Part shown: positions 12,225 to 21,671 of the stretch, piece after piece
Layout: every line of letters begins with the position of its first letter
Position numbering within the stretch: position 1 is the stretch's first letter
Origin: Ochromonas danica
Taxonomy: Eukaryota; Sar; Chrysophyceae; Chromulinales; Chromulinaceae
DNA length: 64,000 nt
Direction: 5' to 3'
Assembly (NCBI GenBank): GCA_015146655.1
Contig: VKHL01000123.1
Span: 23,590-87,589, forward strand
Notes under the pieces: model-generated
Database searches by the model: none
Seen by the model: only the letters and a program-made list of their open reading frames with translations
What the model was told of the DNA's origin: nothing
Translations under genes and position numbers: made by a program

Positions 12225-13097
12225 ATGGTTCGCTTGGATAGCGTGAGCCATGTCTTGAAAGTGCTGCTCAGCAGTCTGCTCGCCTTGGGCATTTCCATTT
12301 CCTCCTCCTCCCCTGCCACCAGCCCTTTCTTCTTGAAGTCCACCTACCAGGTCAAAGGTGAAGACCACTCGCACTTCTTTGTCAGACAAGTTCCTGGAGA
12401 CGGAGGCTGTCTCTTCCACTCCATTGCCACGTGGCTGTCCTACGCCACCTTTAATAAGCACCTGGACTTCGACTGGCGCATGCGCTACCTCTCCATTCGA
12501 CTGAGAGAGCTCTCAGTGGACATCCTCCAGAAGAACCAGACGCTCTACGTGGAAGACAACGAGTGCATCGACACGTGCAGCTTGCTGGAGGCCGTGGGCG
12601 AGCACTACAACCTCTCAGCGCTCGACTACTGCCAGCGCATGCTCGACCCCAAGACATGGGGCGGAGGACCGGAAATCGTGGCGCTGAGCAATCACTTCCA
12701 GTGTCCTATTCATGTCTACAATCTCTGCACAGTCGGCAACTTCCTCAAACGATCATTCCGCCTCGAACTCTGCGCGAAGTTTGGCTCTCCCTTGTTTGAT
12801 GCGAGGGCGCCTATTCAGCTTCTTTGTGCTGATGGGCGATTTCCCAATGTTCGTCCCGGCAGGCAGAAGGACGTTGGAGATCACTTCCTCGCGCTCTTCC
12901 CCTGCAGCTCAGAGGAAATGCAAAGTCCTCGATGCAGCCTCTACGATTGCCCTGAATTCACAGAGCAGGTAGTGTTCTTCGACAAGAGGCAAGGACAGCT
13001 CCTATCACGACTGCCTGTGTGGATAACTGATTTCTGGGATCAGCATCACCCCCTCGCACACCATCACACTGACCCTCGCTCTTCTCAGGTGCAGTGA
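12225..13097 (+). CDS. OTU-family cysteine protease (putative deubiquitinase) with N-terminal hydrophobic leader
   Basis: Single-exon, 290 residues. The OTU signature is complete: PGDGGCLFHSIA with catalytic Cys62 and nearby Asp59, the central WGGGPEIVALSNHFQCPIHVY strand (about 145-165), and GDHFLALFP supplying the catalytic His (about 220). The family cleaves ubiquitin-type linkages. The first 27 residues contain LKVLLSSLLALGISIS, which looks like a signal peptide or anchor. That is unusual for an enzyme with a cytosolic substrate and could indicate ER-membrane, plastid-periplastid or secreted location. Cys residues are scattered through the protein (C62, C114, C118, C136, C160, C168). Convergent with the RNA acetyltransferase gene. 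Confidence 0.88.
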   Translation: MVRLDSVSHVLKVLLSSLLALGISISSSSPATSPFFLKSTYQVKGEDHSHFFVRQVPGDGGCLFHSIATWLSYATFNKHLDFDWRMRYLSIRLRELSVDILQKNQTLYVEDNECIDTCSLLEAVGEHYNLSALDYCQRMLDPKTWGGGPEIVALSNHFQCPIHVYNLCTVGNFLKRSFRLELCAKFGSPLFDARAPIQLLCADGRFPNVRPGRQKDVGDHFLALFPCSSEEMQSPRCSLYDCPEFTEQVVFFDKRQGQLLSRLPVWITDFWDQHHPLAHHHTDPRSSQVQ

Positions 13098-13319
13098 ATT
13101 AGATCTTCTTCTGTAAATAGCTCTCGCCCCACTACTGTGCTTTCCTACTGGTTAAGTTGAATATAGATTATTTGTGTGCTATTTGTGTGGTAAATGTAAC
13201 GAGTCGCTCGGTAGCGATGAAGGTGACTGACTCGATAATGTTAACTTCTCTTCTTACACTGCATTACACTGCACCAACTCATTTAAATTGACTAGTGTTA
13301 GTGTTACAGTAGACTAGTC

Positions 13320-16300
13320 CTAATGCTGCTTTTTCTGCTTTTTGTCTTTCTTCTCCTTGCGCTTCTTACCTCCCCCTTCCTCCGCCGATTCCTCCTCCGC
13401 ACTGGCTTTTCGCTTCTTGCCTCCAGCAGCATCTTCCTCGGCGATGGCTGCCTTGGGCACTGAGATCACCTTGGGCGTCTGCGCTTGCTTTGCAAGACCT
13501 GTATGAAGAGCCTTTTGTAAAGCCTGCTCGTCGGCGTGAACGGAATGTTTGGATAGGTCGTGGTGGTCCATCAGAAGGGATCGCTGAAGAGCGAATGCCT
13601 CGGCATCTTGTGCTTGTGCCTCTTCCAGCGATTCCTTCAAGGCGGTTCGCTCTGCGCCGCGCTTCTCGATGCGTGCAATCGCTTCAGAAGGTGCCAAATC
13701 ACGCGCAGCATCTTGCTCCACGAGAGAGCGCAGGTAGGTGCAGATCTTGCGCACAGTTTTGTTGAAGAAGGCGAGCACCTGGTTGGCGGGTAGATCTAAT
13801 TCCATACAAAGTCCATCTACATCCCGATGTTGCAATCCCACCGCCAACAAAACTGCTGCTTGCAATGGAGAAACGCGTACGTTACCCAGACGACGGGAAA
13901 ACAGGAACCGCGCCAAGGCAGGCAGCAGATCCAGCACCATGTGATGGTCAGCCATGTTGCGAGCATACATTTCCAGACGCTTGAGGTCATGATAAGTCAT
14001 GTGCACTTGAAGCAACTCGGAGGCTGTGAGAGCTCCCTCTATCTTCTCTTTGGGCAAGCCAGAGGGCACTGCCTCTCCTTCGATCTCTTGCACTGCAGAC
14101 TCCTGCGCCGCAGCCGTGAGCCTCTTCTCAGGATCCACGAGAGTGAGTGCAAGAGCAGTGGGCAGGTCTCTTAAGGCATAGCTCAGCAAGTTCAGCAAGC
14201 GATTGCGATAATCCTCCACAAAAGCATTCAACCAGCCAGCGCGAGGAGTTCCTTCTTCTTGCAAACTGGACACGTCCAACTCTCGCAAGACAATCGTAGA
14301 GTGTTCGCCAGTCAAATCGTTGGCGGTCTGACGCACGTAGCACACCTTGAAACCTTTGCGCGTCCAAAAGTTGAGTAGAGAGCCAGTAAGTCCAAACGAG
14401 ACGCCAATATAGTGCAAGCGCTCAGCCGGTCGCGAGTCGAGCGGGGAGAGCAGAGGAGGAAGAGTCGCCCGAGGCTGCACGTCCTCTCGCAGCAAATCGC
14501 CATCTCCATTCTCACCGTCACGACTGAGAGAGGACTTGTTGCCACTTTCACCGCCATAGACACCGAGGCCAGGAGAGAGTGTTTGTGCAGTCATTTCTCC
14601 CTGGAAATAGGAAATCAACAAGTCCATCGCTCTGGAACCATATCCCATAGACTGGGCATCTGGATGAGTTGCAATGCGCACAATACGAGCACCAGAAAGA
14701 GCTGCGAAGTCTGAGTCATTGAACTGCTGGGCAATAGTCCAGGGCAACAAGTCGCCTGCAGCCTTATTACCCTTGCCCAGTTCCGCCGCTACGGTGCGTG
14801 CAGAGATGCGTCCTTCGAAGGCTAGTTGAACCACGCAAAGGATATCGGGTAGCTCGCCAGCCTTGGCCTTGCGCTGAGGGCCCAGCAGGACGAAGAGACG
14901 ATGCGCAGGAGCATCTGACAGCATCTGCAGATCATTCGGAGTGTTCTTGTAATGAGCGGAAGTATACAGCGACCAGATCCGCTGCAGTAATGACTCAGAG
15001 AGGGAGTGGTAAGAGAAGAGAGCATCGCGATCCACCACATAGAGGTCGCAGTCCTTCGGGGCGGGAAGAACTCCCACCAGACGATTCATCTCATTACTGG
15101 ACTCCAGACACAGCAGACGATTCAGCCAGTTCTCAACGGGATCATTCAGGGAATAACGAATAGGGACTTTGAGCTCCATCTCCACGAGTCTTCTGCCTCC
15201 AGGAGCTCCACTGCCAGCCGCCTGCGCAGCCACAGCCCAGCGCTCTTCGTGCACTCGGCGCTCGCCTTTGCGCTGCTTGCTGCCAGCCACTGCAGCTCCA
15301 GCCTGTTGAGCTTGAGCAGCTGCAGCTGCGCCTTGCTGTACTCTCAGCTGCTGCAGTAGCTTCAGGGATAAAGAACGACCTGTGCCTTCGTAACCTTGAA
15401 TGGTGGAGGACAAGAAGACTAAGTAAGGTCCAAGCAAGCGCTTGACAACGGGCAAGGGAATAGCGGCAGCTTCATCGATAGCCACTAACTCTGCTTGGGC
15501 CAGCTTGACGTGGTCGTGTGGGGCGATATACTGCACAGTCTGGCGGTGCTGGCGGAAGATGTTCACTCGCACCACAACCTTCCCCACATCCGCCACGTGC
15601 TCCTGCAGTACCTCGAAGTCGAGATGTTCGACATACTTTAGCGCCTTGAGGCCTGCAATGAGGAACTCGAAGCAGGTCTTGAGGTTCTCAGGGGAGGGCG
15701 CAGTGACGAAGATGTTGCTGTAGCCTTGAGCCACACTGCCCGCCAGACACAATCCAATGGCAGCAGACTTTCCACGACCACGACCAGCCGTGAGCGAGAC
15801 CGTTGATCGAAGAGTCTTCTCAGAGACTGCATCCAAAAAGGTCATGACGGCTCGCGCCTGGTCCACCGTTTTGGTCAACTCGACCAGCTGCCCCACCTGC
15901 GGGGTCTGACTCAATGACAGCTTCAGCTCTCTGAGTTCAGGTGGTTCTGAGACAGTGAGATCTTCTTCCTCGACGTTCTCTGTGTCATGTCTGGGCAGGA
16001 AGTTGACTCGCGAGGAGATGGGCAGCACGTTGAGCTCGTCGTCCAGCACGAGGCAGTTCGCGCAGTCCGTGAGAGAGAGAATGAAGCGCTCGTTGAATCG
16101 AGGAACGACTTCATGGTGCGCCTCCGTGCGGAAGCGGTTGTGCACATCCATAGTCATGGTGTAGAGCTGCTTGAGGCTCTTGACGGTCTTGAGCAGCAGC
16201 ACCACGATGCCTCCACCCTCCACAGTCTCCACCGTGCGGGCCAGCAGGTTGGGAGTGATGGCCTCGAAGTCCTGCAAGACGCACATGCCGAAGGTCTGTC

Positions 16301-16643
16301 CGAGGATCTTGTCGGTCTCCTTGTAGTAGGTCCAGCGGATGTTGGTGGAGGAGATGAACAGGTCGAAGGGGTCGTCTCTGTCGGCGTCGTACAGCCCTCG
16401 CGCCTGCTGCTTCTTGATCTCCTTCATGCGCTTCTGTCGATGAGTGCTGAAGCCGAGCTCCTTCTTGTAGCACCACAGCACGGAGGGCCGAGACTTGACG
16501 CGTGTCTTCGAGAGGATGCGGTGAATGTTCTCCACCTGGTCCTTGCCGTGGTCGCCCACCAAGATAAACAAACTGCGGTGATTCTTGCGAACACCATGCT
16601 CAATTAATCCTCTCACGCGGGGATCGACCTTCTTCTTCACCAT
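13320..16643 (-). CDS. NAT10: RNA cytidine acetyltransferase (NAT10/Kre33/TmcA type)
   Basis: Single exon, 1107 residues, close to the eukaryotic family length (about 1000-1060). Makes N4-acetylcytidine in 18S rRNA and tRNA in the nucleolus and also acts as a helicase in small-subunit assembly. Seen in order: N-terminal RHRSLF-like segment (NHRSLFILVGDHGKDQV) with KSRPSVLWCYKKELGFSTHRQKR, Walker A AGRGRGKS (286-293), DEAAAIPLP (Walker B-like), FLSSTIQGYEGTGRSLSLKLL, the GNAT acetyl-CoA loop RIATHPDAQSMGYGSRA, and a Lys-rich nucleolar-type tail. The segment around 15220-15340 encodes an Ala/Gln-rich insertion. Identity is secure. Confidence 0.97.
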   Translation of the reverse strand: MVKKKVDPRVRGLIEHGVRKNHRSLFILVGDHGKDQVENIHRILSKTRVKSRPSVLWCYKKELGFSTHRQKRMKEIKKQQARGLYDADRDDPFDLFISSTNIRWTYYKETDKILGQTFGMCVLQDFEAITPNLLARTVETVEGGGIVVLLLKTVKSLKQLYTMTMDVHNRFRTEAHHEVVPRFNERFILSLTDCANCLVLDDELNVLPISSRVNFLPRHDTENVEEEDLTVSEPPELRELKLSLSQTPQVGQLVELTKTVDQARAVMTFLDAVSEKTLRSTVSLTAGRGRGKSAAIGLCLAGSVAQGYSNIFVTAPSPENLKTCFEFLIAGLKALKYVEHLDFEVLQEHVADVGKVVVRVNIFRQHRQTVQYIAPHDHVKLAQAELVAIDEAAAIPLPVVKRLLGPYLVFLSSTIQGYEGTGRSLSLKLLQQLRVQQGAAAAAQAQQAGAAVAGSKQRKGERRVHEERWAVAAQAAGSGAPGGRRLVEMELKVPIRYSLNDPVENWLNRLLCLESSNEMNRLVGVLPAPKDCDLYVVDRDALFSYHSLSESLLQRIWSLYTSAHYKNTPNDLQMLSDAPAHRLFVLLGPQRKAKAGELPDILCVVQLAFEGRISARTVAAELGKGNKAAGDLLPWTIAQQFNDSDFAALSGARIVRIATHPDAQSMGYGSRAMDLLISYFQGEMTAQTLSPGLGVYGGESGNKSSLSRDGENGDGDLLREDVQPRATLPPLLSPLDSRPAERLHYIGVSFGLTGSLLNFWTRKGFKVCYVRQTANDLTGEHSTIVLRELDVSSLQEEGTPRAGWLNAFVEDYRNRLLNLLSYALRDLPTALALTLVDPEKRLTAAAQESAVQEIEGEAVPSGLPKEKIEGALTASELLQVHMTYHDLKRLEMYARNMADHHMVLDLLPALARFLFSRRLGNVRVSPLQAAVLLAVGLQHRDVDGLCMELDLPANQVLAFFNKTVRKICTYLRSLVEQDAARDLAPSEAIARIEKRGAERTALKESLEEAQAQDAEAFALQRSLLMDHHDLSKHSVHADEQALQKALHTGLAKQAQTPKVISVPKAAIAEEDAAGGKKRKASAEEESAEEGGGKKRKEKKDKKQKKQH

Positions 16644-17761
16644 GGTTCGTTGTCAAAGCAATCCTTGTCACTTCTGCTTCAGGCGATTCAATGGCTTGGG
16701 CTCATTTGGAGATTTGGAGATTTGGAAGCTGGTCTGGGAATCTGGACGATTGGCCAGCCTAGGATGTCCAAATTTCTAGATTCCCAGATTGTGCTATTAT
16801 TATTGAATTGTTGATTGTTATTGAATGAATGATAACTTGGCTAGCTAACTAGTAACTAGACTGTTAGACTATAACATCGACATCTGAACTTATCCACGCC
16901 ATTGGAGCCGAGCGTTCAGTGTCCCTAAGTAACCATCGCCTTACACCCACTACCCCTTGTCCACTACAACAATGTGAGATCTTATACAGCTCAAGTTGAG
17001 GGTAAGGCTTTGACATTGTCAGAATTCTCCAGCAGCAGCACTAGTAGTAGCAGCAGGAGGAGGAGTCTACAGGAGTTAATGTAATTCGTTTAATTCATAT
17101 GCAATGAAGTGATCGTCTGTCTGCTAGTTATAGTTAAGAAATACTAACAATAGAATTCCTCAACAGTCAGTCATATAATACAACATCTCCCCACCTATTC
17201 TGTTAGTACTATTTCACATTAGCTATGTGAAGTTAACACTATGTGAAGTTAACACTACTGGGGTAGTATTACTTGATACCCTCTGTGTTAACATCACTAG
17301 TGAGCCCTCTATCCAACCATGTCGAGAACCTCCTGCACTGTCTCTCCTTCACTAACTAGTCCCTCCCAATGTCTGTCTGTGTCTCTCCTTCACTAACTAG
17401 TCCCTCCCAATGTCTGTCTGTGTCTGTCCTTCACTGACTAGTCCCTCCCAATGTCTGTCTGTGTCTGTCCTTCACTGACTAGTCCCTCCCAATGTCTGTC
17501 TGTGTCTGTCCTTCACTGACTAGTCCCTCCCAATGTCTGTCTGTGTCTGTCCTTCACTAACTAGTCTGTAGTCTACAGTACCTCTCAGACTGCGAGTGAC
17601 GTCACACTTGATAGTAAGAGACAGCAGAGAGGTCAGACAAGAAGCCCTTCGTGACATAGATTGATCAACGCACGAAGAGACCTTTCCCTCGCGCCAAGGG
17701 AAGTGTGCACTGCATTGCACTCTACAGTACAGGGTCGAGGGAGAGGAGGAGGAGGGAAGCC
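16644..17761. other. Long intergenic region with minisatellite
   Basis: 1118 bases upstream of NAT10 and downstream of the YnfA-like gene. AT-rich around 16790-17280, with short direct repeats (ctatgtgaagttaacact twice near 17225). The 41-bp minisatellite occupies 17341-17566. I find no supported gene. Confidence 0.6.
17341..17566. repeat. 41-bp minisatellite, about 5.5 copies
   Basis: Direct tandem repeats of ccttcactRactagtccctcccaatgtctgtctgtgtctSt, period 41 bp (matching text at 17346, 17387, 17428, 17469 and 17510). Copies differ at one or two positions (taa/tga, tct/tgt). The unit length is not a multiple of three and no gene spans it. Confidence 0.93.
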
Positions 17762-18202
17762 TCAGCGAGGCCAAAACCAGGCGATACTCACACCTGCCAA
17801 GGCCACAGCACAGCCGATAGCGTCACCAGCGTCCATCTTGAGTCCGTCGAAGAGCGCCGCCCAAGCGTAGCTCAACACGATGAAGAATCCTCCGTAGACT
17901 GCGAAGACTCGGCCGAAGGAATCCACGGGCTGGAAGGTTGGCACCACGCCGTAGACGACCAAGACCAAGGCGCCAAGGGGGATGAACAGATAGGGAAGCT
18001 TCTTTTCTCTCAAGCCCAGCCAGACCAGGTAGCCGCCGCCGACCTCCAACAGCCCCGCCACCACAAAGAGTGCGATGGATATGAGAATGTTCTTCGCGTC
18101 CCAGACGACTCCACTGTCATCATCGCCATTGTCAAAAGAGGTTTGGTTGGCTGGGGCGCCTTTCTCCAGGTTTAATGCAGCATATTCTGATCCATCACTC
18201 AT
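17762..18202 (-). CDS. YnfA / UPF0060-family four-TM membrane protein
   Basis: 146 residues, single exon. After a hydrophilic acidic N-terminus of about 36 residues come four membrane segments carrying family signatures: ALFVVAGLLEVGGGYLVWL, ALVLVVYGVVPTFQP, FGRVFAVYGGFFIVLSYAWA and a C-terminal GCAVALAGVSIAWFWPR. UPF0060 proteins are small SMR-like proteins best known from bacteria; some are linked to small-molecule efflux, and substrate here is unknown. The N-terminal extension is longer than in bacterial members. Divergent with the potassium-channel-like gene 325 bp away. Family assignment is strong; function is not established. Confidence 0.9.
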   Translation of the reverse strand: MSDGSEYAALNLEKGAPANQTSFDNGDDDSGVVWDAKNILISIALFVVAGLLEVGGGYLVWLGLREKKLPYLFIPLGALVLVVYGVVPTFQPVDSFGRVFAVYGGFFIVLSYAWAALFDGLKMDAGDAIGCAVALAGVSIAWFWPR

Positions 18203-18527
18203 AACAGTCTGACAATGTCACTCGGTTTTACCACTTTAGCCACTTGTCCATTTATCCAGTTTCGCCTCTTTTAGCCAGGTTTTGCCCCTCCTGAAAAGTG
18301 GCACAGCCGAGAGCGAGTACAGTGGCTGTAGTGCTGTATGGTGTACCAGCCAAAGCTTGTCTTGCCTCTCTCATTGTTTGACAAGCACAGAGACCGTCAC
18401 CATCAACAGCTGGCCATCCATGACACAGACAACAGCTCCAGCTCAAGGAATAGCTGACTAAATCATACCACTTCTCCTTACCATTCTTCCATGCCAGACG
18501 TGCCATCTCAGAAGTCAAAGCAGGAAA
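18203..18527. promoter_or_regulatory. Divergent promoter region, YnfA-like / channel gene
   Basis: 325 bases between the two start codons. No supported ORF or RNA; it presumably holds both promoters. Confidence 0.35.
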
Positions 18528-19838
18528 ATGAATAAAAGACTTGCAGATGAAGATGAAGTTGAAGAGCAAGCACTCTGTCAACCACCTCTTCTCAACGACC
18601 ATCCTGACCGAACTCCCTCATCATCTTCTACATCATCAAGTTCCAAAGGAAGCAAATTCGCTACAGCCTTTGCGGAGAATGTGCAGGGCAGGAGGAAAGA
18701 GTTCGTCAAGTTCATGCGCAAAGCTCGCAAGCGCACGAGTCAAGAGCTACACCACGGAATCGAGATAGCTAAGACATACCAACAGCTCTTCTTCGAATGG
18801 AATGACGGAGTGCTGCCACTCTTCGCTGCGTGGATACTCTGGATGGCTGTGGGCACGCTGTTCTATGGTTTGGTGGATTTTGACGGCAGCTTCTGCAAAG
18901 GCTTTTACTTCTCAATCAACGTCGGTTACTCGATAGGATGGGGTGTACTCCATGAGTGGACCCCTTGGTCCAAGCTCTTTTCTGTGGGATATTTGCTGGT
19001 CGGGGCGATCTTCGTCTCCCGATGGCTCGCTCACCTCATAGAGCATGCCCTGCAGGAGTCAGACGATGCTTACGATCAGTTGCTCATTCAACAACATTTA
19101 CGGAGCTCCCTTAGAGCAAAAGGATTTTGGGCTGAGGTTTACATCTTCTTTGTGATGAATAACTCGCGTCTGTTCACCATCTATATGTGGATTGTTTACA
19201 TCTTCTTTGGTGTGGCTTGGTCGATTGGGGCAGTGGGGTGGAGCACGATCGACGCTCTCTACTTCTCCTTATCATCAATGAGCACAGGTGGGCTACAAGG
19301 TGTGCCTGCAGACTCTCCTGATTGGGTCTTTCTGATAGTTGGTCTCTTCGCAGCTACGGGAGTGCCTCTAATGGCCATGGCCGTAGCCAATATCGCCTAT
19401 TTTATCTTGCTAGCTAGACGTAGAAGCCAGATGAATGAGGTGCAGTCGTTAGAAATCAGCCAAGATGATTATGATTTATTGCAGGTAGTCACTGGTAGTG
19501 GTGAGGAGGAGGGACATCGGCATGCTTTGAATCGCACAGAGTTTATTGTGTTGTGCTTGGCTGATCGAGGCCTGCTCGCTTGGAAGGATTTGCAGTCCAT
19601 TCTAAGGGAGTATGATAATTTAGACCATGCACAGACAGGTGTGATAACATTCAGTGTCAAGCCTCGTGTGCGACTGTCCGATGTCTTGAACCCTATCCTG
19701 TCTCCTTTGAAGATCAAAGAGGAAACACCAGAGATTTCGCACGATCTGCACACCATCGCTGTTGCTTGTCTGCCTAGCAGTGAGAAGAAGGTTGTTCAAG
19801 ATAAGCGAGAAGATGGTGTTGTTTGCGATGCAGTCTAG
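18528..19838 (+). CDS. Two-pore-domain potassium-channel-like protein with non-canonical filters
   Basis: 436 residues, single exon. The topology is TM1 (about 96-116), pore loop 1, TM2 (about 150-172), TM3 (about 202-235), pore loop 2 and TM4 (about 265-292), as in two-pore K+ channels (TPK/K2P). Pore 1 reads FSINVGYSIGW (128-138), so the usual T-x-G-Y-G is NVGYS. Pore 2 reads FSLSSMSTGGL (246-256), lacking the GYG/GFG triplet. Selectivity may therefore differ from potassium. A Ser-rich N-terminus and a soluble C-terminus of about 130 residues (no clear EF hand) flank the core. The fold is confident; the transported ion is open. Confidence 0.8.
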   Translation: MNKRLADEDEVEEQALCQPPLLNDHPDRTPSSSSTSSSSKGSKFATAFAENVQGRRKEFVKFMRKARKRTSQELHHGIEIAKTYQQLFFEWNDGVLPLFAAWILWMAVGTLFYGLVDFDGSFCKGFYFSINVGYSIGWGVLHEWTPWSKLFSVGYLLVGAIFVSRWLAHLIEHALQESDDAYDQLLIQQHLRSSLRAKGFWAEVYIFFVMNNSRLFTIYMWIVYIFFGVAWSIGAVGWSTIDALYFSLSSMSTGGLQGVPADSPDWVFLIVGLFAATGVPLMAMAVANIAYFILLARRRSQMNEVQSLEISQDDYDLLQVVTGSGEEEGHRHALNRTEFIVLCLADRGLLAWKDLQSILREYDNLDHAQTGVITFSVKPRVRLSDVLNPILSPLKIKEETPEISHDLHTIAVACLPSSEKKVVQDKREDGVVCDAV

Positions 19839-20059
19839 TTCATCAAATATAGTTAGTGCAGGTATAAGTACAGTAGGTCCAGGTCATCATTTTTGCTTCT
19901 GTTTATAAGTTATAAGTTATGGTGTATTTATTTTCATAGTTGGTTTAGCTCACAGTGATTGAATACTTGCAGAAATTCTTAATACCATTATACTACACAA
20001 ACTACACAATTTAAATACATAGAGTTAGTATCCGTTCGTTGATACAGTAGCTACATCGT
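19839..20059. other. Convergent intergenic region
   Basis: 221 AT-rich bases between two convergent stop codons; only 3' UTR sequence is expected. Confidence 0.4.
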
Positions 20060-21520
20060 TCACAATGGATGAAAGTCTATATCGGGAGGGAATACGTGAT
20101 GATGACAAAACACTGCCCAGAATATCCCCAATAAGACCAAGACCAACCAAACCATTAGCAAGCGAAGAGTGCTCATCTGTGCAACATTTGCTGGGGAGAC
20201 ATCACCATCACTCCTCTGCTTAGCTTGTCCTGCGCCCCACGGCCTCAAGACTTGCTCTGAAGGTCGAAAGAAGTCTCCGTCTTCTGAAGAAGTGCCTAAT
20301 CTGTGGAACAATAAGGAAGCGAATGTTTAGAAGCTATCTTGATCAATATTACATGGCCAGTACTGCCATTGTGTTCACCTGCTCGCATTAAGCTCTGGGG
20401 AAGGCTCTTCAAGCTCTTCTCCATCCTCATCATCCAGCGGTAAGTCATCGCCAGTGTCCACATCTACACTCTTTCTTGTTGCTTGAAGCTGTGCCTGTTG
20501 TTGCATGGCATTATCGACCCACTTGGCAACTTCTTTTGCAAGGCGGCGATCTGAAGCCTGTTTGCGCTGCTTGAAGGAAGTCACTAACTTGAGAATCTCC
20601 TCGGAGCGGTTGGGACGAACACCACAACTACGATCCAAGCTATCCAGATCCCTTGCATCCTATGCAACACAATGAACACATTACATGGTGAGAGAAGAAA
20701 GAACTTCTCTTTGGAGTGTTTTCACCTGTGCAGCATGTGCTGGTCGACAACACTGTATTAACACTTTGGCGCGGAGATGTAGACAGTCTCCTAACATCTT
20801 AGCACCTTGTTCTGATGTCTCCAATGACCGTGCAGTAGCTACCGCCATGGAAATATAGCGCAGTGCCCATCCTTTTCGTTGAAGTTTGAGCGAGGATCGA
20901 GAGAGATTCTTGTATAGAGCGATCTGTTGTTGGCGATCGACCTCACCGTCTGATATCTGCACCACACGCTCCATGGAGCACTCGTAGTCTTCACCAGTAG
21001 ACAGCATGACTTCACAGTCACTGCCTTCGATGCAAGCCACGATTCCCACAGGGAAGTTGATGTCTTTCTCAGAAGGAATGACCATGACGGTGGCTCCCAC
21101 TGTGATGCGAGTTGACAGGCAGAGCAGAGCCTTTTGATAGCACTTGGAAGCCTCTGAGAAGTCTTTCTGAGAGAAAAGGAGATTTCCGCGATCCTTCCAG
21201 ACATCCGCTCGATCACACTGCTGCACGTCTTGTCCTCCTTCCTCTTCGAAATCAGCAACCTTCATGATTCTGAACTCCGGCACGTTGACCTCTTCATCAC
21301 CTTCTTTTCCGTCATAGATCACGTCATAGAGATTGACATTCCTAGCGCGGAAGATGCCCACGAGCTTGACGGTGTCGACGTTGCCATGGGCGAAGGCGAT
21401 GACTGCCCGCCTCGCGACTTCTCCGCCTTCCCGCAACACTCGCACTCGCTGGCCAACAGAGAAGCTGCTGGGACGTGGTGCATCCACCACCCCCTCCTCC
21501 TCCTCAGACTTCTGCATCAT
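20060..21520 (-). CDS. TPR-containing protein with C-terminal membrane anchor
   Basis: Exons 21520-20726, 20659-20379 and 20300-20060 (introns 66 and 78 nt) give 438 residues. An N-terminal small beta-type module (VGQRVRVLREGGEVARRAVIAF, about 23-44) is followed by a TPR-like repeat (DVWKDRGNLLFSQKDFSEASKCYQKALLCL), a second beta module (ITVGATVMVIPSEKDINFPVGIV) and another helical pair. Exon 3 ends with a single membrane helix, LLMVWLVLVLLGIFWAVF, about 10 residues from the C-terminus, as in tail-anchored proteins of ER or mitochondrial outer membrane. TPRs in such proteins often bind Hsp90/Hsp70 tails, but no specific homologue is recognised. Divergent with the next gene over 151 bp. Confidence 0.75.
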
Positions 21521-21671
21521 ATCTTGTCCAAATGAAATGAAATGGCAGCGCCAATCTGCTCAGACGGATCGTTTTTCGATGAAAAACAGTTTTTGAGTCC
21601 AACAGCAGAGCAGCACAGCAGCATTCAATCCGTTATCTATCAGTTCAAAGGGCAAAACGGTAGAGCAGGCA

